In this document: piece by piece, positions 30,901 through 42,900 of the stretch
Position numbering within the stretch: position 1 is the stretch's first letter
How the letters are laid out: every line of letters starts with the position of its first letter
Assembly (NCBI GenBank): GCA_023362775.1
Contig: JALMGJ010000011.1
Location: forward strand, 25,777,501-25,841,500
Source of the DNA: Charina bottae
Taxonomy: Eukaryota; Chordata; Lepidosauria; Squamata; Charinaidae
Length of the DNA stretch: 64,000 nt
Direction of reading: 5' to 3'
Position numbers and translations under genes: made by a program
Notes under the pieces: model-generated
What the model was told of the DNA's origin: nothing
Seen by the model: only the letters and a program-made list of their open reading frames with translations
Databases searched by the model: none

Positions 30901-33900
30901 CAATTACTTAGTCCAAAAGGCATGACTAGATATTCAAACTTACCATATCTGGTATTAAAGGCCGTCAAGTATTCATGGCCAGGTTTTATTCTGATCAAAT
31001 TGTAGGCATTCCTGAGGTCTAGCTTGGTAAAAATGCGGGCCTTTTGCAGGCGATCTAGCAATTCCGATATCACTGGAAGAGGGTAGTGGTCTCTAATGGT
31101 GACTGCGTTGAGTGCACTGTAGTCATGTACCGTGCGCATGGGGGGTCCCTTATCGCCCGCCTGTGCTGCTGGGGCGAAAGCATTGGCCTTTTTAGGCACG
31201 AAGAAGGTAGGGGCAGATGCAGGTGATGTCGATGGCCGAATGAACCCTTTCTTGAGGTTGGTATCCACGTATTCCTTTAGGATAGCTAGTTCCCTTGGAG
31301 ACATTGCATAATGCCTTGCCGCTGGGATCTTGGCTCCAGGCTTTAAATCTACTGTGCTGTCGAAGGATCTATTGGGGGGCAACACTGTGGCCTCTTGTTC
31401 TCCAAAGATGTCTACATAGTCTCCATACTTTGTTGGTAGGAGAGCCTTCCCTGCTTCCAGGCGTGCTGCTGCTGGCTGGGATCGGGTAATGCCCTGTAAC
31501 TTGTGGTGCAGACAGTCCTGAGAAGGAAATGAAACTGCTCCAGTCATCCAGTCCAAACTGGGGTTGTGAAGTCTCAACCAAGGTGCCCCGAGAATAACCA
31601 GGACTTGCAAGGAAGCAGTAACATACAGTTGGATCCACTCCGTGTGATCTGCGATGGACAGTTGAATTGGTTGGGTGCAGTGTGTAATGGCTCCTGCCTT
31701 GAGAGGTTGCCCATCGATTGTTTCAACCTGCATGGGGCTTGGTAGTGCAATCGTTGGAATCTGAAACCTTTCCACCGCTTCCCCATCTATAAAATTGGTT
31801 GTCGCACCTGAATCGATCATTACGTTTACCGGTAATCGGTGCTTGGAATCTGTAGTCAGAGTGGCTGGAACAATGTAAAAATCTTGGCTGTGCTCTGCCG
31901 CCTGAGCCCTTCTTAATTGCTGGATGGCCTCCCTACGGGGCTCTGACAAGGGGGGCCGTTGAAGTTTAACTGCTGGGAAGAAACGGCTGGCATGTGGGCC
32001 TGCTCTGTGGCTTGGGTTGTAAATCTTACCGGGGTTGCCTGGCGTCTGGTCGGGCAGGCCCTTGCGATGTGCCCTGGCCCCCGCAATAGTAACAAAGTGG
32101 ATTGTCTCTTCTCCTTTGCCTCTCAGCTTCAGAGAGCCCCCTCCGTGTGGCCCCTATCTGCATTGGTTCCTCTGCACTCAGGGGAACAAACGTGTTAGAG
32201 GGGGTAGCAAAACCTGGAAAAGCCGGTTGGGTTCCTGCCCTGTTCCTCCCTGGCCGGAGCTGCTTTAACTCTTCCAATCGAGCATCTATGATGACTGTTA
32301 ACTGGTATAGGTCTTCCAATGTAGCCGGCGTGCCCTGCCGCACTAATTCCATCTTAATCTCTTCATCCAGTCCTTGTTTGTACTGATCCTTCAATGCTAC
32401 CTCATTCCAACCCAAATCTCCTGCCAGCAGTTTGAAATCTGCAATGTACGCTCCTACTCTCCTGTTCCCCTGTCGGAGCCGTCGGATCTCTTGGCTGGCA
32501 GTGACTTCTCTGATTGGATCATCAAAATGGGCTCTGAAACGGGCCATAAAATTGTTAGAGTTCTTGTGTTGCCCTGGTGAATCATTCCTGTACAAAGCAA
32601 AAGCATTCTCATGGTGACGTGAATGCCAGGTGGCTGGATAACAGAGAAGCCTTGGCTTTGTTTACATCTTCATTAGATATGAAGCTAGAAGGTACCATTG
32701 TTATGGCTAGCAATGGATCTTCCCATGAAAGCGAAGCCTCCTGATATCCTTCCGTGGGAAGCCTTGCCCAAGGCCCCCTGAGCAAGGAAGGGGGGGAACT
32801 CAGTGCGTAGATGCAGCAGGCCATGCTGTGTGCTTTGAGGCCTAGTGTGTGTAACAGCTAACTTCCAGCCAATCAGAATGCTAGATGAACTGAATATACA
32901 ACCATGCAAAATGGTGTTCTATGTCTTCTTGATTTCTACTGTCTCTTATTCATGTAGTTCTTCACGTGTTCACTTCCTGTGGACTGGACAGAGTGAGCTA
33001 TGCCTGGCTTTGGGTATAGGCCGTGGCAGGAACTCTGGCCCTGGGATCAATACATGGAACTCTGCTTATAAGTTTGTTTTGTTTTTCCTTTTACAGTGAT
33101 GTATCCTGTATATTCATCTTTTTTCATTTTTGCGATAATGTATCTGCATTATTGCCTTATGCTTTCAGTAAACACTGTTGGCCCTAACAAGCTGTATTCT
33201 TGTCTGTTTATTCTCAAGCCTCGGTTTTTCCCCTTTAAGCCAGCATATACCCCATCAGGTTATGGGCCCAGAGAGAAGTTTGCATTTTCTTTGCTGCGTT
33301 GGACCTGGCTGTAAAAGGGAGTTTGTTTTTAGAGTCTGGTTTCAGAATAAACATGTTTTCTTTGAGTGGTCAGCAATGGCTGAACAGTGTCTGGTCAGTC
33401 TGCCATTTGGGGCTGTAGATGGCACAAACTATCTGACCTGGTGTGTGGAGATGGAATCGTTCTTTTTGCAAGAAGAAGATTTGTGGCAGTAAGTGGCAAA
33501 TCCACTTCCAGAGATCCCTGGAGGATTCAGAGGGTTCTCTCTGAAGAAGTGCAAGCGTGTTTGGACTGTGCTTATGGCATTTTTTGCTTTTGGGACTCAA
33601 CTCCTCTGAATGGAATTATTTCAGCTACTGCATGTCAGCTACTCAGGGACTGAGTAATGAGAGCTGAGAAGCTGTTGGAGCCTTTGATACACAGTGGAGC
33701 TCTGTTGCCCTTGGTGGTCTATTAAGACAGCTTTATGGTTTGAAGCTGCAACCGGTGAGACTGTGATGACCCACCTTGGTGAGTTCAAGACTTTGTTTGC
33801 TGCAAAAAGGCATGAACGAGAAGGCTTGTTTTTCTGGCACTGTGAAAAAGCGTGCGTGATTTTTGTCAAGCCACTTCCAGAAGCTGCATTGCAAGTCATC

Positions 33901-36900
33901 TGTTCCTGTTCCTACGATTTGCACAGAGTGTTCCAGCTGAAGTAAAACCTGGTATGGAATTTACATTTGCCGTGGTTTGCTGTGATTCTACAAGGCTGTT
34001 CCCTGCCCCGATGTCCAGCGGATGCAAGAAGCCTGATTTACAAAGGGAGGGGACGCCAGATGCCAGGAGTCAGCTGAACAATGAATCCAAGTTTTCTGCT
34101 CTACCGGCTGCTGTTTTGTAAGCATTTCTCTGCAGAGACTCTGTTTTTGAATTCGGCTCGCTGTAAAGTTTGTAAACATGGACGGTTATTGTTACAAATG
34201 TCAGCCTTGAGTTCAGCAAGTAATTTTAGCTGATATTTCTGTGTAAGAATGTGTATGTGTACACTTGTTTTTCTCTCCTCAGTGTTCCAGCCCTGGTCAA
34301 GTCTGAGTGCAGGTGCTGAATGTTTCATTGCGATATGAAACTGCATGAGGCTGAGTGTGTTAGAGAAAAACCTGTAACATCAAGTGTGTGAGATGCTGTG
34401 GAGATTGTGTGGACAGGACATTGTGTGTTTAATGTTCCCCACATCATAAATGCATCCATAAAGTTTTCACAAAGTACTGGGGTATCCCGGGATGGGAGAG
34501 TGTGTCTCAGATAGCCAAATGCATTCTGAGTTAGAACCCAGGAGATGTGCAAAAGTTTCTTGATTGTGCTGTGTGTAAACAATCTAAAAATCAGGACTGT
34601 GTCTGTTGCTAGGCAAAGTGACAGAGTGTTAACTAGACCATTTCAGTTGGTTCATAGAGACCTAGTTAGCCCCCATGTCCCAAGTAATGGTGGGGTGCGA
34701 GTTTCATGTTCCTTCTGGTTGATGATCATACCTGCTTGTGTTGTTGCTACTTGTTGAAGTCTAAAGCGAAGGTCTGTGCTCGCTTTGAAGTGTATGTAGC
34801 AATAGTGGAGTGTTCCTGAGCCATGTGTTCCAGAATTGGCTTTGTAGGAAAGTATTCTCCCAAAGACTTTCCAATGTTGGAATTCTTACTGAGTGTTGGT
34901 GTTGTGAATACCATTAAAAAATAGCCCGCTGTTAGTTGCTCAGGTGCCATCCCATGTCTGGGGAGAGGCTGCCTTGATTGCAGTGTTTTTCTAACTAACC
35001 AGGTAGTAGAATTCAACTATAAAAAGAAATTATTTTTCTTTGGTATGGCAAGCGCCCTTCACTGAAGTACCTGCATGTCTGTGAAACATTTGCGTGTGTT
35101 CACAACCCCAGGTCACAGAGAAGGAAGAACCAAGGAAGCAGAGTGCTTCAGGTTGTTGGTTGTTGGTTGTTGATTAAAATCCAAGGCTTATCGTTGTTTC
35201 ATTAAGCCATGGTCAAATCCAAATCTCCAGAAGTGCATTAGTTTTTAAGCAGCCTACTGGTTGGGAAAGGTTGTATGCTAAGGTTGCATTGCATTGCAGC
35301 TGAGGAAGTTCAGGCACAAATTCGAACATTTATCTTGGTGTTGAAGTTACAAGAGCCCAGAATAGAGATAGTTCTTGAGAGTGTCAAATGACAGAGTGTT
35401 ACAGAGTGTCATTTGTGTAAAGGAAAGTTTATCCTTAATTTGTTGTACAGTATATCACTCTGCAGTAACGCAGTGGACATGCCCTGAGTTAGTTTTGCCC
35501 AGGTAGGGTACCAAGCTTGCAAAATGGTTTAGCCCTCGACGTGAGCTTGCAAAGGGTTGAAAAAGTCCTGCGATTTTCGCAAAGGAGGGGACAGGACGTT
35601 TGAGGGCAATGTCTTTCTGTTTCTCTGTACTGCTATTGTTCCTACATAAATTGTATTATTATGTATTTGTATGTATCTAAATAAAACATTGCATGAAGTG
35701 TATATTGTGCATTATACATATGTGTAACAAGTGTTTTTAAACCATTTTCTTGTGTTGATGACTATTGGTTGTAAAAACTGTAACTTGAATAGTGTGAGTA
35801 TTACATGTATTAACCTTTGTTTCTGTAAAAATGTTTGTTACTCCCATTGTACAGAAATAATTTGGGAGGGGTGTTAGAGTTCTTGGGTCGTTAGCTTCCA
35901 CCATGGGGATGGACCATCTTGCGGCTGAGCCTTTCAGCAAACTTAAAATGAATGTGACTCTGGACCTCTCCGTCGGGAACTCGGCTGGTCTGCTGTCGAA
36001 AAACATGGTGCACTGGGCGACGAAATCCCTGAGCTGCGCTGTCTCTCCCCCAAATTTCTCTGGCAAACATCCTGGAGATCGCAGAACGACTGGTGGTGGT
36101 TGTGCTGCTGGTGCCGGCTGCTGGACGACTGGGGCTGGTTGTTGCATTTGTTGTATCATCGCTGCTTGCAAGTTGTTAATCTGGTCGTCGACTTGCTGTT
36201 GGTGTTTTGTTAATGCCGCCGCGAGCTGAATTATTGCCTGCTGCAATTCCTGAGTCTGAGAAGCCATTCTCCTGGTTTGTGTTTTCCTCCCTCTTCTGCT
36301 GGGAGTTGTGGTTTAGCAGGATTGATGTCGTGTGAAGGTGCAGAATAACACGCCGAGGCAAGGAATCTAGTCTCTAGTGTTTATTGCATATCCTACAACC
36401 AGAAATCCTGCTAAACTAAGAGTACCCGAAGAAAACCAAGGATATGAGTCCAGTCTAGGGTGGAGCCTTCCTGATGCGTTTGGGAGAGAAGGCGAGGCTT
36501 TCTGAGCTACGTACCCGTTTGACTGACAAGGGCAAGCTCCCCCCCTTCCTCCTGTGTCTCCCTGACACACGCACTTACAAACACATTCCATTGCAATTCA
36601 AGTGGGAATTTAGTAGATTAACCGATTCCATTATTTTAGCATTGCATGTAAGTGTGAATTCATGACTTTAAATTCCAAGTTCATCACAGTCGAGGTTTCA
36701 CTTAAGTAATTAGAGGTTTACTACTTCCTTTGGGGAGATATTTCTGCAATGAATTTTCACTTGTAGCTTGTTAAATAAAAGGGATGCAAATATAAATTAG
36801 TATTGTCTAGGTTATTGGTACATATGAAAATTATAAACCATAGGTTGGAGATACAGTAGCTGCATGTTATGCTACATTAATGGAGGTCATAGGGCAACAA

Positions 36901-39900
36901 GAGATGAGCTTGAGGGAAAATTATGCAACACTCTGAAAAAAAGCAATTGCGGGTGACATGAACTTTACATTTGAATTGGTCTAAGAGACATGCAGTGTTT
37001 GCAAACAGAAAAAAAAATTAAGTAAAAAATATACGAACAAAAAAAATTCCTCAGTTTTATGTGGTCATTGTAAAAAATGATTTTTTTAAATTAATAAAAA
37101 ATAGGCAGCTTCCTCACTCAGACATAAACTAATTAAAGGGTCACAGTCCAGAAACTATTATCTTGGATCAGTCCTATTTGATTAGCAGCGGATAATACAA
37201 TGGAATGATGTCAATTGTGTTTTTTGGTTTAACAAATGAAGTTTATGGAAAGCTGGAAACAATTAATTATATGCAAATGTTACCCCACCCCTTACCTCTT
37301 TCTTTCTTTTTTTACCCTTATACCTACTTCAGCTCATCTATGGCTCTGCTCCAGTCATGAACTATAAAACCCCAGGCCTTTCCTTCTTCCAAATGAGCCC
37401 TAAGGAAAGACTTCAGTATGAAGGAATTCTATCTTTGCTTCTCCATTTCAACTGGACATGGATTGGAGTTGGCGTGATGGATAACGATAATGGAGAAAGA
37501 TTTCTAGATATGATTATTCCATTATTTTCTAAGCATGGCATTTGCTTTACATTGACAGAGAGAATTGCCTATATAGAGTCAGTTAACGAACTGTCTTCTG
37601 TATTTGAACAAGGTGAAAAAATACATGAAAAAATCATGGAGAGCAAAAGCAATGTTATGATTTTCTATGGAGAGTCCGATGCCTTGGTTTTCCTGAGATG
37701 GTTGCCATATCTCTCAAAAAAAGAACATGATACAGATGCAGCAAAAGGGAAGGTATGGATATTGACATCTCAAGCAGAACTTTTATCAAATGCCTATCAA
37801 AAGGATTGGGATATACAAATAATCCATGGTGCTCTGTCCTTCACAATTCACACCAACAGCCCACCAGGATTTAAACCTTTTCTTGAAAGCAGAAATCCTC
37901 TTAACCCAAAAGGCGATGGCTTTATCATAGACGTCTGGCAACAGGCCTTCAATTGTGTATTTGAAACGTCACTGGTTGACAAGGTGGTTGGAGATCTCTG
38001 CACTGGGAGAGAGAATATGGAAAACCTTCCTAAAATAGTTTTTGAAATGGGCATGATTGGTCACAGTTACAGCATCTATAATTCTGTCTATGCTGTCGCC
38101 TATGCTTTACATACCATGTTGTCATCTCGATTTAGACATAGAAGAACAGTTGATGAAGGGAGCTTGAACGTTCATGGTCACGTTGCCTGGCAGGTAAATG
38201 GGGAGAACCTCCTCAGGTAATCAGGAACTGTAGAAAAGGGTATAAAGGAAATTGTAAATCATCATTCATTCCATTTCCACCATACTTTCACACCAACAGT
38301 AATGATGCAAAATGTTATGTGAAAAAACAAAAAATATTGGGGCAAAATACATAAATATGTATGTAAAATATTAGATAAAGAAATAAGGATGAGACCAGAA
38401 CTTTATCTATTAGGTAAAATCGAAGAAAATATAAATAAAAAACAAAAGGTTTTATTTCAGTATTTAAGCACAGCTGCTAGGATAAAGTATACTCAATACT
38501 GGAAACAAGATAACATCCCAACAAAAGAAGAATGGGTTATAAAAATAATGGATTTAATGCAATCAGATAAATTGACAAATTTAATAAAAGGAAAAGAAAT
38601 GGGGAAGTACAAGGAAATATGGGACCCCTTTATAAAGTATATTCAAAAAGAATATAATATCAACTAGAGACCAAAAAAAAGTACAAATAAAGGAGGGGAG
38701 GGGGAAAAAAAAGAGATATAAGAAGGGAAAAAACAAAATGTAAATCAAGCATTTACAAGATTTTTTTTTGTTAAGAAAACTGGAAGTATTTTAATGAAGT
38801 GTATGTATGTATTATGTATTATAGAACAAAGATGTAAAAGTTAAAATAAAATTTGACACAAATATATAAATAAATTAATAATATAATGTAAGAGAAGGGG
38901 GAAAAGAGTGATAAATATATATAAAATAAGAAGATAAAGGAAGGAATAGGTCAGAAAGAAAGGAAGGATACATTATATTAAATATATTAAAAATGAATAT
39001 GTAAAATCAAATATAAATATGTATACATGAGTGTAGTTGTTGTTATGTGTTATGTTTTTTGTTTATGTTGAATGTAAATAAAATTATATTTAAAAAAAAT
39101 AATTAAAAGAAATAGTAATGATGCAAAATGTTTCAATCAAGCTTTGAGTCCCATATTGCACCTCCAGCTTCTAGACATTTCCCCCCAAATATACAATTGT
39201 ATCTTTCTAAATTTCTGCCTTTCCCTTTCAATTCTAGGTGCATCACTTCCTGAAAGGTCTTTCATTTAATAATAGTGCTGGGGATGAGGTTTCTCTGGAT
39301 TCCAATGGAGAATTACTAGCAGGTCTGGATGTAATGAACTGGATTGTTTTTTCAAACCAATCCTTTGTTAGAGTGAAAATTGGGAGGGTAGACCCTAGAG
39401 TTCCCACAGGCGAAACTATCACCATTAATAAAGATGCCATAACATGGCACAGCTGGTTTAACCAGGTAAGATTGAAAATCAAGGCATTTTGGAAAGCTTC
39501 TCTTTTTTCACCAGCCATGAAGTCCTTTATCACATGCAAATAACAATATTAGTAGTAATAATAATACTAATAATTCTGGTAAGATAAGTCTCCCCCAGTT
39601 GTCTTCATTAGTTCTTGTTGTTATGAATGTATAACTGTACAACTGTACTGTAAAACTTTATTTTTATTCTATTTACGGTCTTTCAGAGTAAAAATGTCAT
39701 TTCTGGAGCATTAACCATGAAGACATATTACTTCCATCTAAGAATAATAGATCATTTGTCATGACATGGCACAAGTATACAGATGGCAATGTCTGCCAAT
39801 AGTTCAACTTAAACTGGTAGGATGTTAACATCTACTGTCATCCAGTGTTGACAAATAAATTGACCAATGCTCTTTATTTATTTTATCTACTTATATTTCT

Positions 39901-42900
39901 TTTTTTTTTAAATAAATTTTATTAAGTTTTACAATACATAATAAAATTTAAAGTAGAAAAAGAAATAGAAACAAAAATACAAAATAAGAAAAAGATAAAG
40001 AAAAAGTGAAGTCAAGAAATAATAAGCAAAGAAAATATAGAAAATAGATGTCCTCCAATCTATCTTTGAACTTAAAGTACAACAATTGATTTTAAATGTT
40101 AGTACTTCATACAGTATACAGGAACTTTTCTTTGTCATATGCCTTTTGATTTCTTTAATCCAATCTTCTAACCTTCATCTTACTGTCTCCCAATAATCCA
40201 TCTTTGGCTTCCACTCCTTGAAGTAGTAGTTAAATGTTGAATGTTCATTACTACATATTTATATCTTCAATAAAAACCAATTAGTATAACAAATAAAAGC
40301 CTTATTTACTTCTAATAAACTACAATATATTCTATTTCATATTATGACTCATAACCTAACATGTTATGTAACTTAATACATAATTTAGCAATTCTTATAG
40401 TGTTCATACATATATATTTCTATAATTTAATTCTAAAATATATATATATCTCCATAAAAAAGGAATTCTTGAATCTCAATTATCCATCTGTAATTTCCAT
40501 TCCTTGTAGTAGTGTCCATTTAAACTAAATGCATAATCTATCATATCACTTAACCTAATAGCTAATATATCAATTCTTATAATATTCATACAATACATAT
40601 TGATATATATCATCCTGTAGTAACCATCATTCTAATTCCATCATATCATTATCTTCTCATAAATATATCTCTAAGGAAAACAATATTCTATAATATCAAC
40701 TTGTGTTTGTATTTAGCATCTTACATTTAGAATATCACTTTTTATATATCCATACAGTTTCTCATAACAATTCAAGTCCATATTTTCATTAGCCTTTATA
40801 TCCATACAGTTTCTCATATCTTCTGTTTAGGTTATGCCAAAATCACAATACACTGTGGGAGATTCGCAATATACAGCCTGCTCTTTTCTATATCTCATAT
40901 AGAATATCAAAGCAACCTTCTCTCCCTTTCCACATATTTCACAACATCCATCCAACTGTGCACCCATATTTTCACTCTGTCTCCACTGCCACAACATATC
41001 TATACCAAGATTGTAGTGTAAAGCCTTCAGAATGTTCTTCTGAACTAATATACTCAAAATTTCCTCCTTCTGTTTCTCCTCCACTTGAAAAACATTTTTC
41101 CTTTCTGTCTCCATTTCTGTTCTCTGTTCTTTCTCTCTATTTTGCAGAGTTACGAACAGTAATTCCAACGACCTTTGAATATTTGAAAAAACCTCAGTAA
41201 TCTCTCTTCTGAGCTCCTCAGGTACAAGTTGGAAAGCCATCTTTCCTGTGTCCTTCAAATTAAAACAACAACCCTTCTAGTCAAAACAATAATCATGTAA
41301 TCTGTCCATGGAATACTACCAGCAGAATCTATTAAGCAGAACGTCGTTGTTGTTTTTGTTTTTTTTTTAAAGTCAAAAGAAAAAAGAAAGTTCCAATAAT
41401 CCAAAATACAGGAGAGAATAATATTTTAAACAGTTTATAGAAGGAGAAATAAAAAATATATTCCAAATGAAGCAAAATCCAACCAGGGAGGATGTAGAAA
41501 AAGACGACAAGGAAAAAAACACGTTACCCTGTGTTTTTATTCTTCAAACTGCGAGCTTTCGTTGTTCAAGCTGCAAGCTGCTTAATCCAAACAAAGAGTT
41601 TCTCAAAAAATGAATAGTCATTTAGTTTATCAAGCGAAGAATTACAAACAGAGTCTCTTAAATCCCTCTAATACAAAAGAGAAGTAAAAAAAAAAAAAAA
41701 TGCAGACGTTTCATTATGTTGCAAATATAGAGTCCATCAAACTTCCACCAGAATCAGTTATAGCAAAGAAAGCACAAAGTTAGCCAACATTTTCAACGAA
41801 GTCCAAAAAATAGATCTTAGATTTCAAAAATATTTTAATCTAAAAAAAACATTCCTAAAGTGATCTAAAAGCGGCTGGGCGCTCTTGTGTCTCTTCAAAG
41901 AGACTTGTTTCCCCTGCGAGAGCCTGATATATCTCGGCCATTGCCTTGCACTTACCCTGTTCCTTCCGCGGTGGAAAACTACAGAAAAAACAAGGGTAGG
42001 CAATCCCAATGGCCCCACGAGTAATCTTCTGGTCTCCCCTTCTCCAGGGGAAAAAAAACTTCAGTGGACCACAACTTCTGCAATCCACGCAAGCAAGGGA
42101 AATTCAGTCAGTTCTGAGAAATCTGACTGGTCGAGCTGGCAGCCAAGCCTGGAGTCTTATCTACTTATATTTCGAATTTTGTCACCACCCATCTCACTCA
42201 ATGACCGACTCTGGGCGGTTTACAATAACACTAAAAATAAATACAGATTAAAATGCAATAAAAATATACTTCTTAAATATAAATGTAAAGGTAAATGTAA
42301 AACATAAAAAGGGTATCTCAAACTATGCAATGTCATACACTCAAGATTGCCATTGTTTTTTTCTCATTGATGGATTAGTCTCAGCCTCTTTCAGTATGTA
42401 GTGAGAGTTGCCGTCCTGGTTCCAGCAAGAAAGTGAAGGAAGGGGAGCCCTTTTGCTGCTATGACTGCATCTTGTGCCCAGATGGGAAGATTTCAGAGAA
42501 GGAGGGTAAGGAATGTGCTGCTTGGATTTAGCAGTGAAATGGTGGCACTCCTGATGAATGTGGAAGTACCGTTTGTAACCCAGGTATCTTCCTTTAATAA
42601 TTCGAAACGTGCTGAACAGAGTCAAAATATGAATACTGAAGCCTAGAGATTGGCCCTTCCTATTCTATCCCAAATAGAAAACTTCCCAACTTGGGTCTGA
42701 CCTTTTTTAATCACTGAGATTAGCAAACATTGTGTGTCCAGAAAAGTGAGAATTGCAAACCATTCTTAGAAATTTGACACCTTTCTCTTTAGAGATAGAA
42801 GACATCACTAATGCTTTGATTAGGAAAGAAATACTTTTTAGCACATTTTCTTTAGAATTTGTGGTAGTGATTAGGTGTTTTAAGAGATACAAAAATCGGA

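Larger units (their letters stand above)
32553..35885 (+). mobile_element. Ty1/Copia element inserted in gag of element B
   Basis: It has a 5' LTR (32553-33257), a primer site (33258-33271), a gag start at 33376, a degenerate pol, a purine tract gggagggg (35864-35871), and only the first 14 bases of a 3' LTR (TGTTAGAGTTCTTG, 35872-35885). Deletion of the rest of the 3' LTR also removed about 17 bases of host gag. Orientation is opposite to element B. Decayed and non-autonomous. Copia elements are much less common than Gypsy in vertebrates. Confidence 0.8.
31913..36267 (-). pseudogene. gag of element B, interrupted by Copia
   Basis: The N-terminal part starts at ATG 36267 ([10 protein letters not shown]) and runs to about 35886. 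The Copia insertion follows. Gag resumes from about 32552, with [18 protein letters not shown], and continues to 31913. A 1-base loss lies within the zinc knuckle near 32070. About 17 bases of the original gag are missing at the Copia junction. Confidence 0.85.
27928..36567 (-). mobile_element. Sushi-type chromovirus B in V2R intron 2, split by Copia
   Basis: This minus-strand element has LTRs at 36326-36567 (5') and 27928-28171 (3'). Its own length is about 5.3 kb without the Copia insertion (32553-35885), which interrupts gag. The flanks are cacac (27923-27927) and cacgc (36568-36572), a probable 5-bp duplication blurred by the microsatellite. Protease and reverse transcriptase form one intact 426-codon frame with YLDDILIY. 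RNase H and integrase are split by indels. It is absent from copy 1, so it inserted after the V2R duplication. Confidence 0.9.
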
